Assembly: GCA_031265595.1 (NCBI GenBank)
Contig: JAISCM010000199.1
Location: 1-13,166, forward strand
Reading direction: 5' to 3'
From: Tannerellaceae bacterium
GTDB lineage: Bacteria > Bacteroidota > Bacteroidia > Bacteroidales > Tannerellaceae
Length of the DNA stretch: 13,166 nt
The position numbers were made by a program, and so were the translations under genes. Below are positions 1 to 6,585 of the stretch, piece after piece (the first letter of the stretch is position 1; the number at the start of each line of letters is the position of its first letter). Below the pieces are notes generated by a model. The model worked only from the letters and a program-made list of their open reading frames with translations. It made no database searches and was not told the DNA's origin.

Positions 1-65
1 AATAAGAGTAACATACCCCAGGCGGCCATTTGAGTGATGCGGGTAGAGTGTTTGTATAATTTCAT
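1..65 (-). CDS. N-terminus of an exported protein, cut by the left edge
   Basis: Reading the minus strand from an ATG at 65-63 gives 21 open codons to the window edge, beginning MKLYKHSTRITQM and continuing AAWGMLLL. Basic residues (K2, K5, R9) followed by a hydrophobic run look like the start of a signal peptide, so the product is probably exported or a lipoprotein; the cleavage site lies outside the window. A purine-rich tract (repeated AAGA) precedes the start. I see no clean TAnnTTTG box; TATTATTG about 40 bases upstream is a near match. The function cannot be named from 21 residues. The gene is divergent from the lipoprotein at 445, and the palindromic array 199-320 lies between them. 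Confidence 0.5.
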   Translation of the reverse strand, partial: MKLYKHSTRITQMAAWGMLLL

Positions 66-198
66 AATCATCTTTCTTTCTTTCTTACAAGATGCAATAA
101 TACACATTTTTGCTGCATATAGCAGGCAAACCTTATCGAAATTATTACATAAAATCATCGTATCGGTTTATTGTTTTGATGGTGAATAAGTAATTGTA

Positions 199-320
199 TG
201 CTCGCATCCATTTGAGCCTTTCACAGATGTGAAACCTTCCTTTCACGGCTGTGAAACCTTCCTTTCACAGGTGTGAAACCTTCCTTTCACAGCCGTGAAA
301 GGCTCAAATGGATGCGAGCA
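199..320. repeat. Palindromic array: four 22-bp dyad units inside 26-bp inverted arms
   Basis: Positions 199-224 and 295-320 are exact reverse complements (26 bp, beginning TGCTCGCATCC). Between and including the arm tips are four copies of TTTCAC-N4-GTGAAA, starting at 219, 241, 263 and 285, an exact 22-bp period. Three identical CCTTCC linkers separate them. The four-base centres are AGAT, GGCT, AGGT and AGCC; the second and fourth units are exact reverse complements of each other. The DNA or RNA could form four small hairpins or one long interrupted stem. No coding sequence, TAnnTTTG promoter or obvious target-site duplication is seen in or beside it. It lies 134 bases from the start of the minus-strand gene and 124 bases from the ATG at 445. 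The function is unknown; the structure is certain. Confidence 0.95.
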
Positions 321-402
321 AAGCAATAAATCATCTACTATAAACAACTAAAACAATGAGACAAATTGATGAGACCGGCCTGTCATATAATAGCTTTTTT
401 CG

Positions 403-410
403 TACATTTG
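403..410 (+). promoter_or_regulatory. Candidate -7 promoter box of the lipoprotein operon
   Basis: TACATTTG matches the Bacteroidales -7 consensus TAnnTTTG and lies 34 bases before the ATG at 445, giving a plausible 5' leader of about 30 bases. A good -33 TTTG is not evident at the usual distance. Confidence 0.45.
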
Positions 411-444
411 CAAATTAGTATGTGAGACGAAACGGTATAACGGT

Positions 445-1272
445 ATGAAGAGAGTGGCTATTTATAGTGTAGGGATGATGTTCTTGCTGGCCGGATGCAG
501 CCATCGTGAGCAGGAGGCAAGGGCAAGATACCAGAAGGCAGCGGATCTGTATGAGCAGAACGATTTGTTTGCCGCCAGGAATGAGATAGACAGTATACGG
601 CTTTATTACCCCAAAGAGGTAAAGGTACTGAAAGACGCTGTAGAACTGAAACGCCTGGTTGAGCTTAAAGAAGCAGACCGGAATATAGCGTATTGCGACA
701 GCCTGCTACCCATCCGGCAGGAAGAAGCCGGGGTACTGAATAAAAACTTTATCATGGAAAAAGATACGCTTTACCAGGATATAGGCCATTATGTATGGAA
801 ACAACAAACGATAGAACGGAATGTAGAACGAAGCTACGTGCGCTGTAAGGTAAGCGAAGACGGCGTGATGGCGCTGGAGAGCGTTTACTTCGGCAGCCGC
901 CCGCTGAATCATACGGGCATAAACGTGAGCGCCCGCGATGGCCTCTTTGCCGAAACGGTAGCTATCCCATACGACGGCGGCCTGAATTACCGTTTTCAGG
1001 ACTTAGGCAATACCACAGAAGTAGTCACCTATAAAGGAGAAAACGGCGTGGATGCAGTGAAATTTATCTATGCCAATGCCGGCGAACGCATTAAAGTGAC
1101 GTATACAGGCGGCAAAGCGTATACCATCTATATGGCCGACGCCGATAAGAAAGCGCTCGTTGCCACTTACGACCTGGCAACGGTATTGAGCGAAATAGAT
1201 ACCTTGCAGAGAGAGCGCGAGAAAGCAACGAAAAGAAAAGCCTATCTGGAAGGCAAACTAACGAAGGGATGA
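445..1272 (+). CDS. Lipoprotein, TPR-like N-terminal region
   Basis: 275 residues. The N-terminus MKRVAIYSVGMMFLLAGC is a lipoprotein signal peptide with lipobox LAGC, so Cys18 is the likely acylated residue and the product should be anchored in the envelope. Residues about 20-75 (ARYQKAADLYEQNDLFAARNEID) look like one TPR-type helical hairpin. The middle is mixed and probably beta-rich. The last 35 or so residues (LSEIDTLQREREKATKRKAYLEG) are highly charged and probably form a coiled coil. It looks like a conserved Bacteroidales lipoprotein of unknown function; I cannot assign a role. Its TGA stop overlaps the ATG of the phosphatase gene by 4 bases (ATGA), so the two are probably translationally coupled. 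Confidence 0.9.
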   Translation: MKRVAIYSVGMMFLLAGCSHREQEARARYQKAADLYEQNDLFAARNEIDSIRLYYPKEVKVLKDAVELKRLVELKEADRNIAYCDSLLPIRQEEAGVLNKNFIMEKDTLYQDIGHYVWKQQTIERNVERSYVRCKVSEDGVMALESVYFGSRPLNHTGINVSARDGLFAETVAIPYDGGLNYRFQDLGNTTEVVTYKGENGVDAVKFIYANAGERIKVTYTGGKAYTIYMADADKKALVATYDLATVLSEIDTLQREREKATKRKAYLEGKLTKG

Positions 1273-1799
1273 TGGAAATATACCTGATACGGCATACGTC
1301 GGTATGCGTCCCTCCCGGATATGTATATGGACAAACCGATGTAGCGCTGAACGATACCTTTGAGGCGGAAGCCGGCGTAGTGAAGAAAAACCTGGAAGGG
1401 CTTGTGTTTGACGAGGTATGGTGCAGCCCGTTGACGCGCTGTGTGCGCCTGGCCGGCTATTGCGGTTATCCCCACGCCCTGCGCGACGACAGGATAAAGG
1501 AATTGAATTTCGGCGCGTGGGAAATGAAAGTATGGAACGAACTAACGGATGGCCGCTCGAAAGACTGGTTTGCAAACTGGGTAGATACACCTACCCCCGG
1601 CGGCGAATCCCTCACCGACCAATACAAAAGGGTAGCCCTTTTCCTCGACGAGGTACGGCAGGGCGATTACCGGCGGGTAGGCGTATTTGCCCATGGAGGC
1701 GTATTGGCAAATGCCCGCGTATATGCCGGCGAATGTAGTATTGAAAGGGCTTTTGAGCATATTCCCGCTTATGGGGAGATAATAAAGTTACAGTTTTAG
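1269..1799 (+). CDS. cobC: Histidine phosphatase family protein, CobC-like (alpha-ribazole phosphatase)
   Basis: 176 residues of the histidine phosphatase (phosphoglycerate mutase-like) superfamily. The phospho-accepting motif is LIRHTS, with Arg8 and His9; the usual RHG is RHT, common in CobC-type members. Other active-site candidates are Arg57 in SPLTRC, Glu78 in IKELNFG and His142 in FAHGGV. CobC removes the 5'-phosphate of alpha-ribazole phosphate (or adenosylcobalamin phosphate) late in cobalamin nucleotide-loop assembly, in the cytoplasm. The family also contains phosphatases of other substrates, and no other cobalamin genes are present here, so the substrate is inferred. Two ATGs lie in tandem at 1269 and 1272; I use the first, which overlaps the upstream stop. 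Confidence 0.8.
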   Translation: MMEIYLIRHTSVCVPPGYVYGQTDVALNDTFEAEAGVVKKNLEGLVFDEVWCSPLTRCVRLAGYCGYPHALRDDRIKELNFGAWEMKVWNELTDGRSKDWFANWVDTPTPGGESLTDQYKRVALFLDEVRQGDYRRVGVFAHGGVLANARVYAGECSIERAFEHIPAYGEIIKLQF

Positions 1800-1827
1800 T
1801 TGTTTAATTAAAAAGAATCATATCGAT

Positions 1828-2241
1828 ATGAAAAGAGTAGTGTTTTTAATAAGTTGGGCCTTGCTCCTTTTTTCTTGTTCGGACGACGAGAAGCCTTCGA
1901 ATAATTTTATTGAAGGCACCAGGTGGCAGGCAGCTAAATCAGGTTCCAGCTATACGGGAACGAACGAGTTAAGTTACAACTATCAGGAGAGCCGGCGGAT
2001 GGATTTTACAAATACCACATTTACTCTTACCAAAGAGGTAAAGTACGACAGAAACTTAAAGGGAGTTTATATAAAAGAAGATTCATCTACCATAAAAGGA
2101 ACGTATACGTTCGAATACCCGGTAACTACCCTGAAGCCGGACGACGGCAAGGCTATTAAAATAAAGATCGGGACGTATCAGATAGAAACCGTACCGGAGG
2201 GTAGCGAAGGATCATTGATATTTACCAGGGTAAAGGAGTAA
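1828..2241 (+). CDS. Small lipoprotein of unknown function
   Basis: 137 residues. MKRVVFLISWALLLFSC is a lipoprotein signal peptide with Cys17 as the acylation site, followed by an acidic SDDEK linker typical of surface-directed Bacteroidetes lipoproteins. The remainder contains alternating polar and hydrophobic stretches (TRWQA, RMDFTNTTFTLTKEV, KGTYTFEYPVTTL, SLIFTRV) suggesting an all-beta domain, possibly lipocalin-like as in many small Bacteroidales lipoproteins; that fold is inferred. It starts 28 bases after the phosphatase stop with no clear promoter between, so it is probably the last gene of the operon. A strong hairpin terminator starts at its stop codon. Confidence 0.8.
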   Translation: MKRVVFLISWALLLFSCSDDEKPSNNFIEGTRWQAAKSGSSYTGTNELSYNYQESRRMDFTNTTFTLTKEVKYDRNLKGVYIKEDSSTIKGTYTFEYPVTTLKPDDGKAIKIKIGTYQIETVPEGSEGSLIFTRVKE

Positions 2242-2280
2242 AAAAACAACCACAGTCCGGCTGGGCTGTGGTTGTTTTTT
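2241..2280. terminator. Bidirectional rho-independent terminator
   Basis: A 15-bp perfect inverted repeat (AAAAAACAACCACAG at 2241-2255 and its complement at 2266-2280) surrounds a 10-base loop. The A-tract on one side and the T-tract on the other let it work in both directions. It sits between the convergent ends of the lipoprotein gene (stop 2239-2241) and the CoA transferase gene (stop at 2291 on the minus strand). Confidence 0.9.
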
Positions 2281-2290
2281 TGCCTGGAGA

Positions 2291-3784
2291 TCAATTATAC
2301 AGGCTCCAGTCTACATTCCGCATATCGCCGCTTTTGGCTAATTCCTGATGAAAGGCAAAGCAGCATTTCAGATTCTGCGGCGTATGTCCTTTCACGCTCA
2401 TCTCCAGATATTCATTGAGCAGCGGCTTATAGTCGGGATGTACGCAATTGTCTATTATCTTACGGGCGCGCTGTATCGGCGACGTTCCCCGCAAGTCGGC
2501 CACGCCAAATTCGGTAATGATCACCTTTACCGAGTGTTCGCTGTGGTCTAAGTGAGACACCATCGGGACGAACGCGCTGATCTTACCGTTCTTGGCCGTA
2601 GAAGGTGTGGTAAAAATCGAACACATGGCCGAACGCGTAAAGTCTCCCGAGCCTCCGATGCCATTCATCATCCGTGTTCCGGATACATGGGTGGAGTTTA
2701 TATTTCCGAATATATCCGCTTCCAGGGCCGTATTGATGGCTACTAATCCCATGCGGCGCGCTACCTCCGGGTTATTAGATATTTCCTGCGGGCGAAGTAG
2801 TATCTTATCTTTAAAGAAATCGAGGTTGGCATAAATATCGTCCATTACGTCATTGCTTACGGTCAGCGAGCAACCGCTGGCAAATACTACGCGCCCTTCT
2901 TTCATTAATTTAATAACAGAATCCTGTATCACTTCCGTGTATACATAGAAGTTTGGTATCTCTTTGTTCTCGCCCATACAACCCAGTACGGCATTCGCCA
3001 CGTTGCCTACGCCGCTCTGCAAGGGCACAAACTCTTTCGGCAGCCGTCCGGCTTTCATTTCTCCCACAAGGAATGCCGCTACGTTTTGCCCGATAGCCAG
3101 CGTAGCATCGTCAATCGGGGTGAAGGCGCCCCCTTCATTTTCTTCTTCGGTGATCACTACGCCGGCAATCTTCGAAGGGTCTACCTTTACATACGGCTTC
3201 CCGATACGGTCAGAAGGCGTATAAACAGGGATCTCACAGCGGCGGGGCGGGTCTTCCGGTTCGTAAATATCGTGCATACCACGTATTTCCTTCGGATGTT
3301 TCTTGTTTAGTTCTACAATAATACGATCGGCCAGGCGGCAGATAGTAGGCGTAATACCAACCGCGTTGGTAGGAACAATCTCTCCGTTCTCCGTAACGTC
3401 GGCCGCTTCAATAATCGCTGTGTTTACTTTTCCTAAAAAGCCATAGCGTAAGCTCTGTGCCAATTCAGACAGATGCATGTCGAAGTAATGCGTTTCTCTG
3501 GCGTTTAAAAGCGCCCGCAGGTCTGGGCTGGATTGATAAGGCGTACGAAATTTAATTGCTTTGGCGCGTGCAAGTTCTCCGTCGAGTTTGTCGCCGGTAG
3601 AAGCTCCGGTAAACATCCCTATCTGAAACGGATTGCCTTTTTCATGTTCTTCTTTTGCTCTTTTTGCAATAGCTGTCGGAACGGCTTTGGGGCATCCGGC
3701 AGCAGTAAAACCACTAAAGCCCACATTGTCGTCATGCTGAATCAACGAAGCGGCTTCTTCAGGTGTAATAAATTTTAATGCCAT
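2291..3784 (-). CDS. Acetyl-CoA hydrolase / succinate CoA-transferase family
   Basis: 497 residues, full length for the class I CoA-transferase subfamily that includes acetate:succinate CoA-transferases such as AarC and Cat1. The N-terminal half has NVGFSGFTAAGCPKAVP (20-36) and GMFTGASTGDKLDG (56-69). The expected oxyanion-region segment is VPLQSGVGNVANAV (253-266). Glu284 in FYVYTEVIQD is the expected catalytic glutamate that forms the glutamyl-CoA intermediate. NGIGGSGDF (374-382) is the C-terminal CoA-binding signature. In Bacteroidales this enzyme probably moves CoA between succinate and acetate or propionate in the succinate-propionate fermentation; the donor and acceptor cannot be fixed from sequence. 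It has its own promoter downstream of the membrane-protein gene at 3866 and ends at the shared terminator. Confidence 0.93.
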   Translation of the reverse strand: MALKFITPEEAASLIQHDDNVGFSGFTAAGCPKAVPTAIAKRAKEEHEKGNPFQIGMFTGASTGDKLDGELARAKAIKFRTPYQSSPDLRALLNARETHYFDMHLSELAQSLRYGFLGKVNTAIIEAADVTENGEIVPTNAVGITPTICRLADRIIVELNKKHPKEIRGMHDIYEPEDPPRRCEIPVYTPSDRIGKPYVKVDPSKIAGVVITEEENEGGAFTPIDDATLAIGQNVAAFLVGEMKAGRLPKEFVPLQSGVGNVANAVLGCMGENKEIPNFYVYTEVIQDSVIKLMKEGRVVFASGCSLTVSNDVMDDIYANLDFFKDKILLRPQEISNNPEVARRMGLVAINTALEADIFGNINSTHVSGTRMMNGIGGSGDFTRSAMCSIFTTPSTAKNGKISAFVPMVSHLDHSEHSVKVIITEFGVADLRGTSPIQRARKIIDNCVHPDYKPLLNEYLEMSVKGHTPQNLKCCFAFHQELAKSGDMRNVDWSLYN

Positions 3785-3839
3785 GATAGTAAAATTAAAA
3801 TGTAAGATAAATACCTATTATTTCAGAACTCTAAGGTCG

Positions 3840-3847
3840 CAAAGGTA
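3840..3847 (-). promoter_or_regulatory. Candidate -7 box of the CoA transferase gene
   Basis: The minus strand reads TACCTTTG, an exact TAnnTTTG match, in the 81-base gap between the two minus-strand genes. It predicts a leader of about 50 bases before the ATG at 3784. No convincing -33 TTTG was found. Confidence 0.5.
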
Positions 3848-3865
3848 TTAAAAAGAATCTATGAT

Positions 3866-4342
3866 TTAATATTTGCGATGGAGTATTTCAGCGTATACAA
3901 TAGCTTTTTTCAATTCGTCCACGCTACGAAAAGAATCAGCCGGTAGCGCAAAAGCTTCTTCTTCGGATAAGTTTATTAAATCTAACGGTTGGCTGGCCGG
4001 CATTTCCCCAAAAGCGCTTATTCCTTCGCTGCGATAAGCGGGTATAGACGATGTAGCCGGCTTCTTTTTTTCTTGCGTTTTTTTCTTTTTCTCTGTTACA
4101 ACAACGGGCCGGGGCTGAGGCTTCGGCGCTTCTTCCTGCGCTTGCCCTCCGCTCTGCATCTCCTCCAGCAATTCCCAGAAGCTTTTAGGCTTCGGCGCAT
4201 TACTACCTTTGTTTTCTGTTTCCGGCATAGGCTGCTGAGGCGCTTGTCCGGCCTGTTTCTTTTTCTTTGCAGAACTAAAAAGACTGCTGATCCCAACAGC
4301 AATTAAAATAACAATATAAAGCCAGTCGCCCAGGTTGTCCAT
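3866..4342 (-). CDS. Small single-pass membrane protein of unknown function
   Basis: 158 residues. A hydrophobic segment at about residues 7-24 (WLYIVILIAVGISSLF) is followed by SAKKKK, the positive-inside pattern of an N-out, C-in signal anchor. Residues about 29-110 are low complexity, rich in Pro, Gln, Lys and Glu, with a short helical patch KSFWELLEEMQSG and a KKKKTQEKKK stretch. The C-terminus (FRSVDELKKAIVYAEILHRKY) looks like a short conserved helix. It resembles uncharacterised Bacteroidales membrane proteins that pair an anchor with a disordered cytoplasmic linker. The function is not recognised. It lies upstream of, and in the same direction as, the CoA transferase gene, but each has a candidate promoter, so a shared function is not implied. 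Confidence 0.8.
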   Translation of the reverse strand: MDNLGDWLYIVILIAVGISSLFSSAKKKKQAGQAPQQPMPETENKGSNAPKPKSFWELLEEMQSGGQAQEEAPKPQPRPVVVTEKKKKTQEKKKPATSSIPAYRSEGISAFGEMPASQPLDLINLSEEEAFALPADSFRSVDELKKAIVYAEILHRKY

Positions 4343-4364
4343 AACTTTGATTACTTTTGTGCTC

Positions 4365-4372
4365 CAAATATA
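4365..4372 (-). promoter_or_regulatory. Candidate -7 box of the membrane-protein gene
   Basis: The minus strand reads TATATTTG, an exact TAnnTTTG match 22 bases before the ATG at 4342, implying a leader of about 15 bases. No clear -33 element was found. Confidence 0.45.
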
Positions 4373-4418
4373 GGAATAATATTGTAAAATGGAAAAAAAA
4401 GAGAAGAGAAGATTTCTT

Positions 4419-4459
4419 AGGCCGAACCGGTGTTGCCCATAGCTTTTCCGGTATAGCCT
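4419..4459. other. Interrupted dyad with a following T-run
   Basis: AGGC-CGA-ACCGG (4419-4430) pairs with CCGGT-ATA-GCCT (4448-4459), leaving an internal 3x3 loop and a 17-base hairpin loop, and TTTT begins near the 3' arm. It could be a weak plus-strand terminator, but no gene that would need one is visible upstream on that strand. A 17-codon frame at 4389-4442 (MEKKEKRRFLRPNRCCP) overlaps it and is not supported as a gene. Confidence 0.25.
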
Positions 4460-4467
4460 TTTAGTCT

Positions 4468-4528
4468 CGCCAAATTGACTAATAAAAAGTCGCCAAATTG
4501 ACTAAAAACTATCCGCCAAATTGACTAA
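4468..4528 (+). repeat. Three 15-bp direct repeats at a 23-bp period
   Basis: CGCCAAATTGACTAA occurs exactly at 4468-4482, 4491-4505 and 4514-4528. The intervening 8-base linkers differ, so the repeated motif rather than the whole period is conserved. The third copy ends 16 bases before a TAnnTTTG box and its TTGAC lies at the -33 position. This is what an operator array controlling the downstream ATPase remnant would look like; the binding protein is unknown. Confidence 0.9.
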
Positions 4529-4552
4529 TTTCAGAAAGCAAGTGTACCTTTG
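4521..4552 (+). promoter_or_regulatory. Candidate promoter of the ATPase remnant
   Basis: TACCTTTG at 4545-4552 matches the -7 consensus, and TTG at 4521-4523 lies 21 bases upstream as a -33 element. The -33 element is inside the third direct repeat, so a protein bound to the repeats would compete with RNA polymerase. The leader to the ATG at 4582 would be about 25 bases. Confidence 0.6.
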
Positions 4553-4581
4553 CAAATGAAATCCAAAAGAATAGAGAAGAT

Positions 4582-4760
4582 ATGAACAAGTCTGTGATTC
4601 AATATAAACAACGAATAGTAGATAAATTGCTAAGAGAAAAACTGGAAGGGATGGGAGCGGTGATAGAAGGTTCCTAATGGTGCTGACCGGAACCGGGCGA
4701 TATGCCTTTCGCCGGAAGGATGGGGTCTTGGTAGTTCCTATAGGCTGCATGAAGGAGTAG
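4582..4760 (+). pseudogene. Remnant of an AAA+ ATPase with DUF4143, internally deleted
   Basis: From the ATG at 4582 a 31-codon frame reads MNKSVIQYKQRIVDKLL followed by REKLEGMGAVIEGS and stops at 4675-4677. This matches the typical N-terminus of Bacteroidales AAA_14/DUF4143 ATPases, which continue into LIEGPKWCGKTT, the Walker A region; here the frame breaks just before Walker A. A second frame, shifted by two bases (4677-4760), reads MVLTGTGRYAFRRKDG then VLVVPIGCMKE and stops; this resembles the C-terminus of the same family. About 300 or more internal codons have therefore been lost and the junction, near 4670-4677, is out of frame. The family assignment comes from recall of its terminal motifs, not a search. 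The promoter and operator-like repeats upstream remain intact. Confidence 0.75.
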
Positions 4761-4969
4761 TATAAAAATAAATAAGGATAACTTCGCAGCCACCCTTATT
4801 CGATTTAACCAAAACCTTAACTATGAAAAAATTTACGTTTTTCGATACAAATGTAAAATAAGAGTTTTGTATGCGCAAATTTTTTCATAAGTATTTTTGA
4901 AAAAATGATACATTTAATGCTTATTAACATGCGTAGAAACTATAAAATACTTAAAAAAGAATTGTATAT
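4761..4969 (+). other. Intergenic region between the ATPase remnant and miaB
   Basis: AATAAGG (4771-4777) and CCTTATT (4794-4800) form a 7-bp stem around a 16-base loop, possibly a weak terminator for the remnant, although no T-run follows. At 4823-4861 an ATG preceded by AACCTTAACT opens a 12-codon frame (MKKFTFFDTNVK). Its start context resembles those of real Bacteroidales genes, so it may be a decayed 5' end or a leader peptide. The rest is AT-rich. Confidence 0.3.
4866..4899 (+). promoter_or_regulatory. Candidate miaB promoter
   Basis: TATTTTTG at 4892-4899 fits the -7 consensus TAnnTTTG, with TTTG at 4866-4869 upstream at a 22-base spacing, slightly long for a -33 element. The leader to the ATG at 4970 would be about 65 bases and very AT-rich. 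Confidence 0.5.
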
Positions 4970-6307
4970 ATGTCTGAAAACAAGAGAGAACGAAAGCTTT
5001 TTATTGAAACATACGGTTGCCAGATGAATGTAACGGACAGCGAAGTGGTAGCCTCAGTTATGCAGATGGATGGGTATGAAATTACGGCAGAAATGGAAGA
5101 AGCGGATGCCATATTTCTTAATACCTGCTCGGTAAGAGACAATGCGGAACAAAAAATATATAACCGCTTGCAGTATCTACAGTCGTTTCGGAAGAAAAAG
5201 AAACACCTTATCATCGGCGTACTGGGCTGTATGGCCGAACGGGTAAAAGAATCCCTGATCAATGAGCATCAGGTAGACTTAGTGGTAGGCCCCGATTCGT
5301 ATATGGATCTGCCCAATTTAGTAGGCGCTGTAGAGCAGGGCGAAAAGGCGATTAATGTAGAACTATCCACGCAGGAAACCTATAAAGATGTGATACCGCT
5401 TAAAATAGGTGGGGTGAAAATCTCCGGTTTTATCTCTATTATGCGGGGATGTAATAACTTTTGTACGTATTGCATCGTCCCCTATACCCGCGGACGCGAA
5501 CGCAGCCGCGACGTTGAGAGTATACTGAACGAAGTGCGCGACATGAAGGAACAGGGCTTCAGGGAAGTGACTCTGCTGGGGCAAAATGTCAACTCCTACC
5601 GTTTCGTAGAAGGGGATGATACGATCGTAACATTTCCTTTATTATTAGAAAAGGTAGCCCGGGAGGCGCCGGCTATGCGTATTCGCTTCACTACTTCGCA
5701 TCCGAAAGATATGAGCGACGAAACCTTGCACGTGATGGCTTCCTATTATAATATATGTAAGCATATACATTTACCGGCCCAGTCGGGAAGCTCGCGTGTA
5801 CTAAAGGCAATGAACCGTAAATATACCCGTGAATGGTATCTCGGACGGATTGCTGCTATTAAGCGTATCTTACCGGATTGCGCCATCTCTACCGACCTGT
5901 TCTGCGGCTTCCATTCCGAAACGGAAGAAGATTATCAGGAGACGCTCTCCTTAATGAAGGAAGTAGGCTATGATTCATCCTTTCTGTTTAAGTATTCGGA
6001 ACGCCCCGGCACGTATGCCGCGAAGCATCTGGCAGACGATATTGTCGAAGAAGAGAAAATACGCCGACTGCAAGGCATGATCGATCTTCAGAATCATTTA
6101 TCGGAAGAAAGCAACAGGCGCGTTATAGGGAAAGAATTTGACGTATTGATAGAAGGTTTCTCCAAACGTTCGCGCGAGCAGTTGTTCGGACGAACCAGCC
6201 AAAACAAAGTGGTCATTTTCGATAAGAAACAATTCCATGTAGGGGATTTTGTAACTGTACGGATCACCCATGCCTCTTCTGCCACTTTATTTGGCGAACC
6301 GGTATGA
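4970..6307 (+). CDS. miaB: tRNA-2-methylthio-N6-dimethylallyladenosine synthase
   Basis: 445 residues, normal length. MiaB is a cytoplasmic radical-SAM methylthiotransferase that converts i6A37 to ms2i6A37 in tRNAs reading UNN codons. The N-terminal methylthiotransferase domain carries the three auxiliary iron-sulfur cluster cysteines: Cys17 (ETYGCQMN), Cys53 (NTCSVR) and Cys87 (GVLGCMAER). The radical-SAM domain has the CxxxCxxC motif at Cys161, Cys165 and Cys168 (RGCNNFCTYCIVPYTRGRE). The C-terminal 70 or so residues, ending in THASSATLFGEPV, form the TRAM RNA-binding domain. YGCQMN and NNFCTYC favour MiaB over the paralogues MtaB and RimO. It appears monocistronic, with nearly 300 bases before the next gene. 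Confidence 0.97.
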   Translation: MSENKRERKLFIETYGCQMNVTDSEVVASVMQMDGYEITAEMEEADAIFLNTCSVRDNAEQKIYNRLQYLQSFRKKKKHLIIGVLGCMAERVKESLINEHQVDLVVGPDSYMDLPNLVGAVEQGEKAINVELSTQETYKDVIPLKIGGVKISGFISIMRGCNNFCTYCIVPYTRGRERSRDVESILNEVRDMKEQGFREVTLLGQNVNSYRFVEGDDTIVTFPLLLEKVAREAPAMRIRFTTSHPKDMSDETLHVMASYYNICKHIHLPAQSGSSRVLKAMNRKYTREWYLGRIAAIKRILPDCAISTDLFCGFHSETEEDYQETLSLMKEVGYDSSFLFKYSERPGTYAAKHLADDIVEEEKIRRLQGMIDLQNHLSEESNRRVIGKEFDVLIEGFSKRSREQLFGRTSQNKVVIFDKKQFHVGDFVTVRITHASSATLFGEPV

Positions 6308-6401
6308 TTTCTTTCGATTATTAAAACAACCGGATAGCTGTTGCTTCCTTAATACGTAAATAAAAAAAAACAGAGTTGCTTTATCAGCACTGTTATCATA
6401 T

Positions 6402-6523
6402 TACATTTGTTTCCAAATTAAAACACTTTCTCGAATGAAAGTCGTCTTATCTTTTTTGTGAATTAACTAATTGTTAATTTAGGGTTAGTTTTAAGTGGGG
6501 AGCCTGTGAAGGTCCCCCCTTTT
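6402..6523 (+). ncRNA. Candidate small RNA or leader transcript
   Basis: TACATTTG at 6402-6409 is an exact -7 box, with TTG at 6376-6378 in a loose -33 position (23-base spacing). About 90 bases later a GC-rich hairpin followed by TTTT could end the transcript. The interval holds no open frame beyond an 8-codon ATG frame (MKVVLSFL, from 6435). It would give an RNA of roughly 100-110 bases ending before mlaE. It could equally be an attenuating mlaE leader or simply distal miaB 3' sequence. Confidence 0.3.
6497..6523 (+). terminator. Probable rho-independent terminator upstream of mlaE
   Basis: GGGGA-G-CCT (6497-6505) pairs with AGG-TCCCC (6510-6517) around a GTGA tetraloop, with one bulged G, and is followed within a few bases by TTTT. 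It could end a miaB read-through transcript or a short RNA starting near 6415. Confidence 0.55.
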
Positions 6524-6585
6524 AATTAATAGCGTTTGTACCAATATTAGCATCGTATGGCCGTTCGTGTTTTGATTATTTCTGT

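Noticed and set aside
219..300. CRP/FNR-type binding sites
   Set aside because: The half-sites are oriented TCACA-N2-TGTGA, the opposite of TGTGA-N6-TCACA, and reading across the linkers gives a spacing of 10 rather than 6.
199..320. CRISPR array or invertible promoter
   Set aside because: The units have no variable spacers of CRISPR length and are themselves dyads. The segment between the arms contains no TAnnTTTG box, so inversion would not switch a promoter. Inversion itself cannot be excluded from one sequence.
1258..1590. Minus-strand ORFs of 77-110 codons opposite the phosphatase gene
   Set aside because: They lie antisense to a gene with clear catalytic motifs, have compositions expected from reading a coding strand backwards, and show no recognisable domain.
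4823..4861. 12-codon ORF MKKFTFFDTNVK as a gene
   Set aside because: The start context is good, but the frame is very short, has no recognisable homologue from inspection, and lies upstream of a separate miaB promoter. It is described only within the intergenic entry.
6363..6395. Minus-strand terminator just after miaB
   Set aside because: The minus strand has an interrupted stem followed by a T-run, but no minus-strand gene exists here that it could terminate, and the stem has a three-base bulge.
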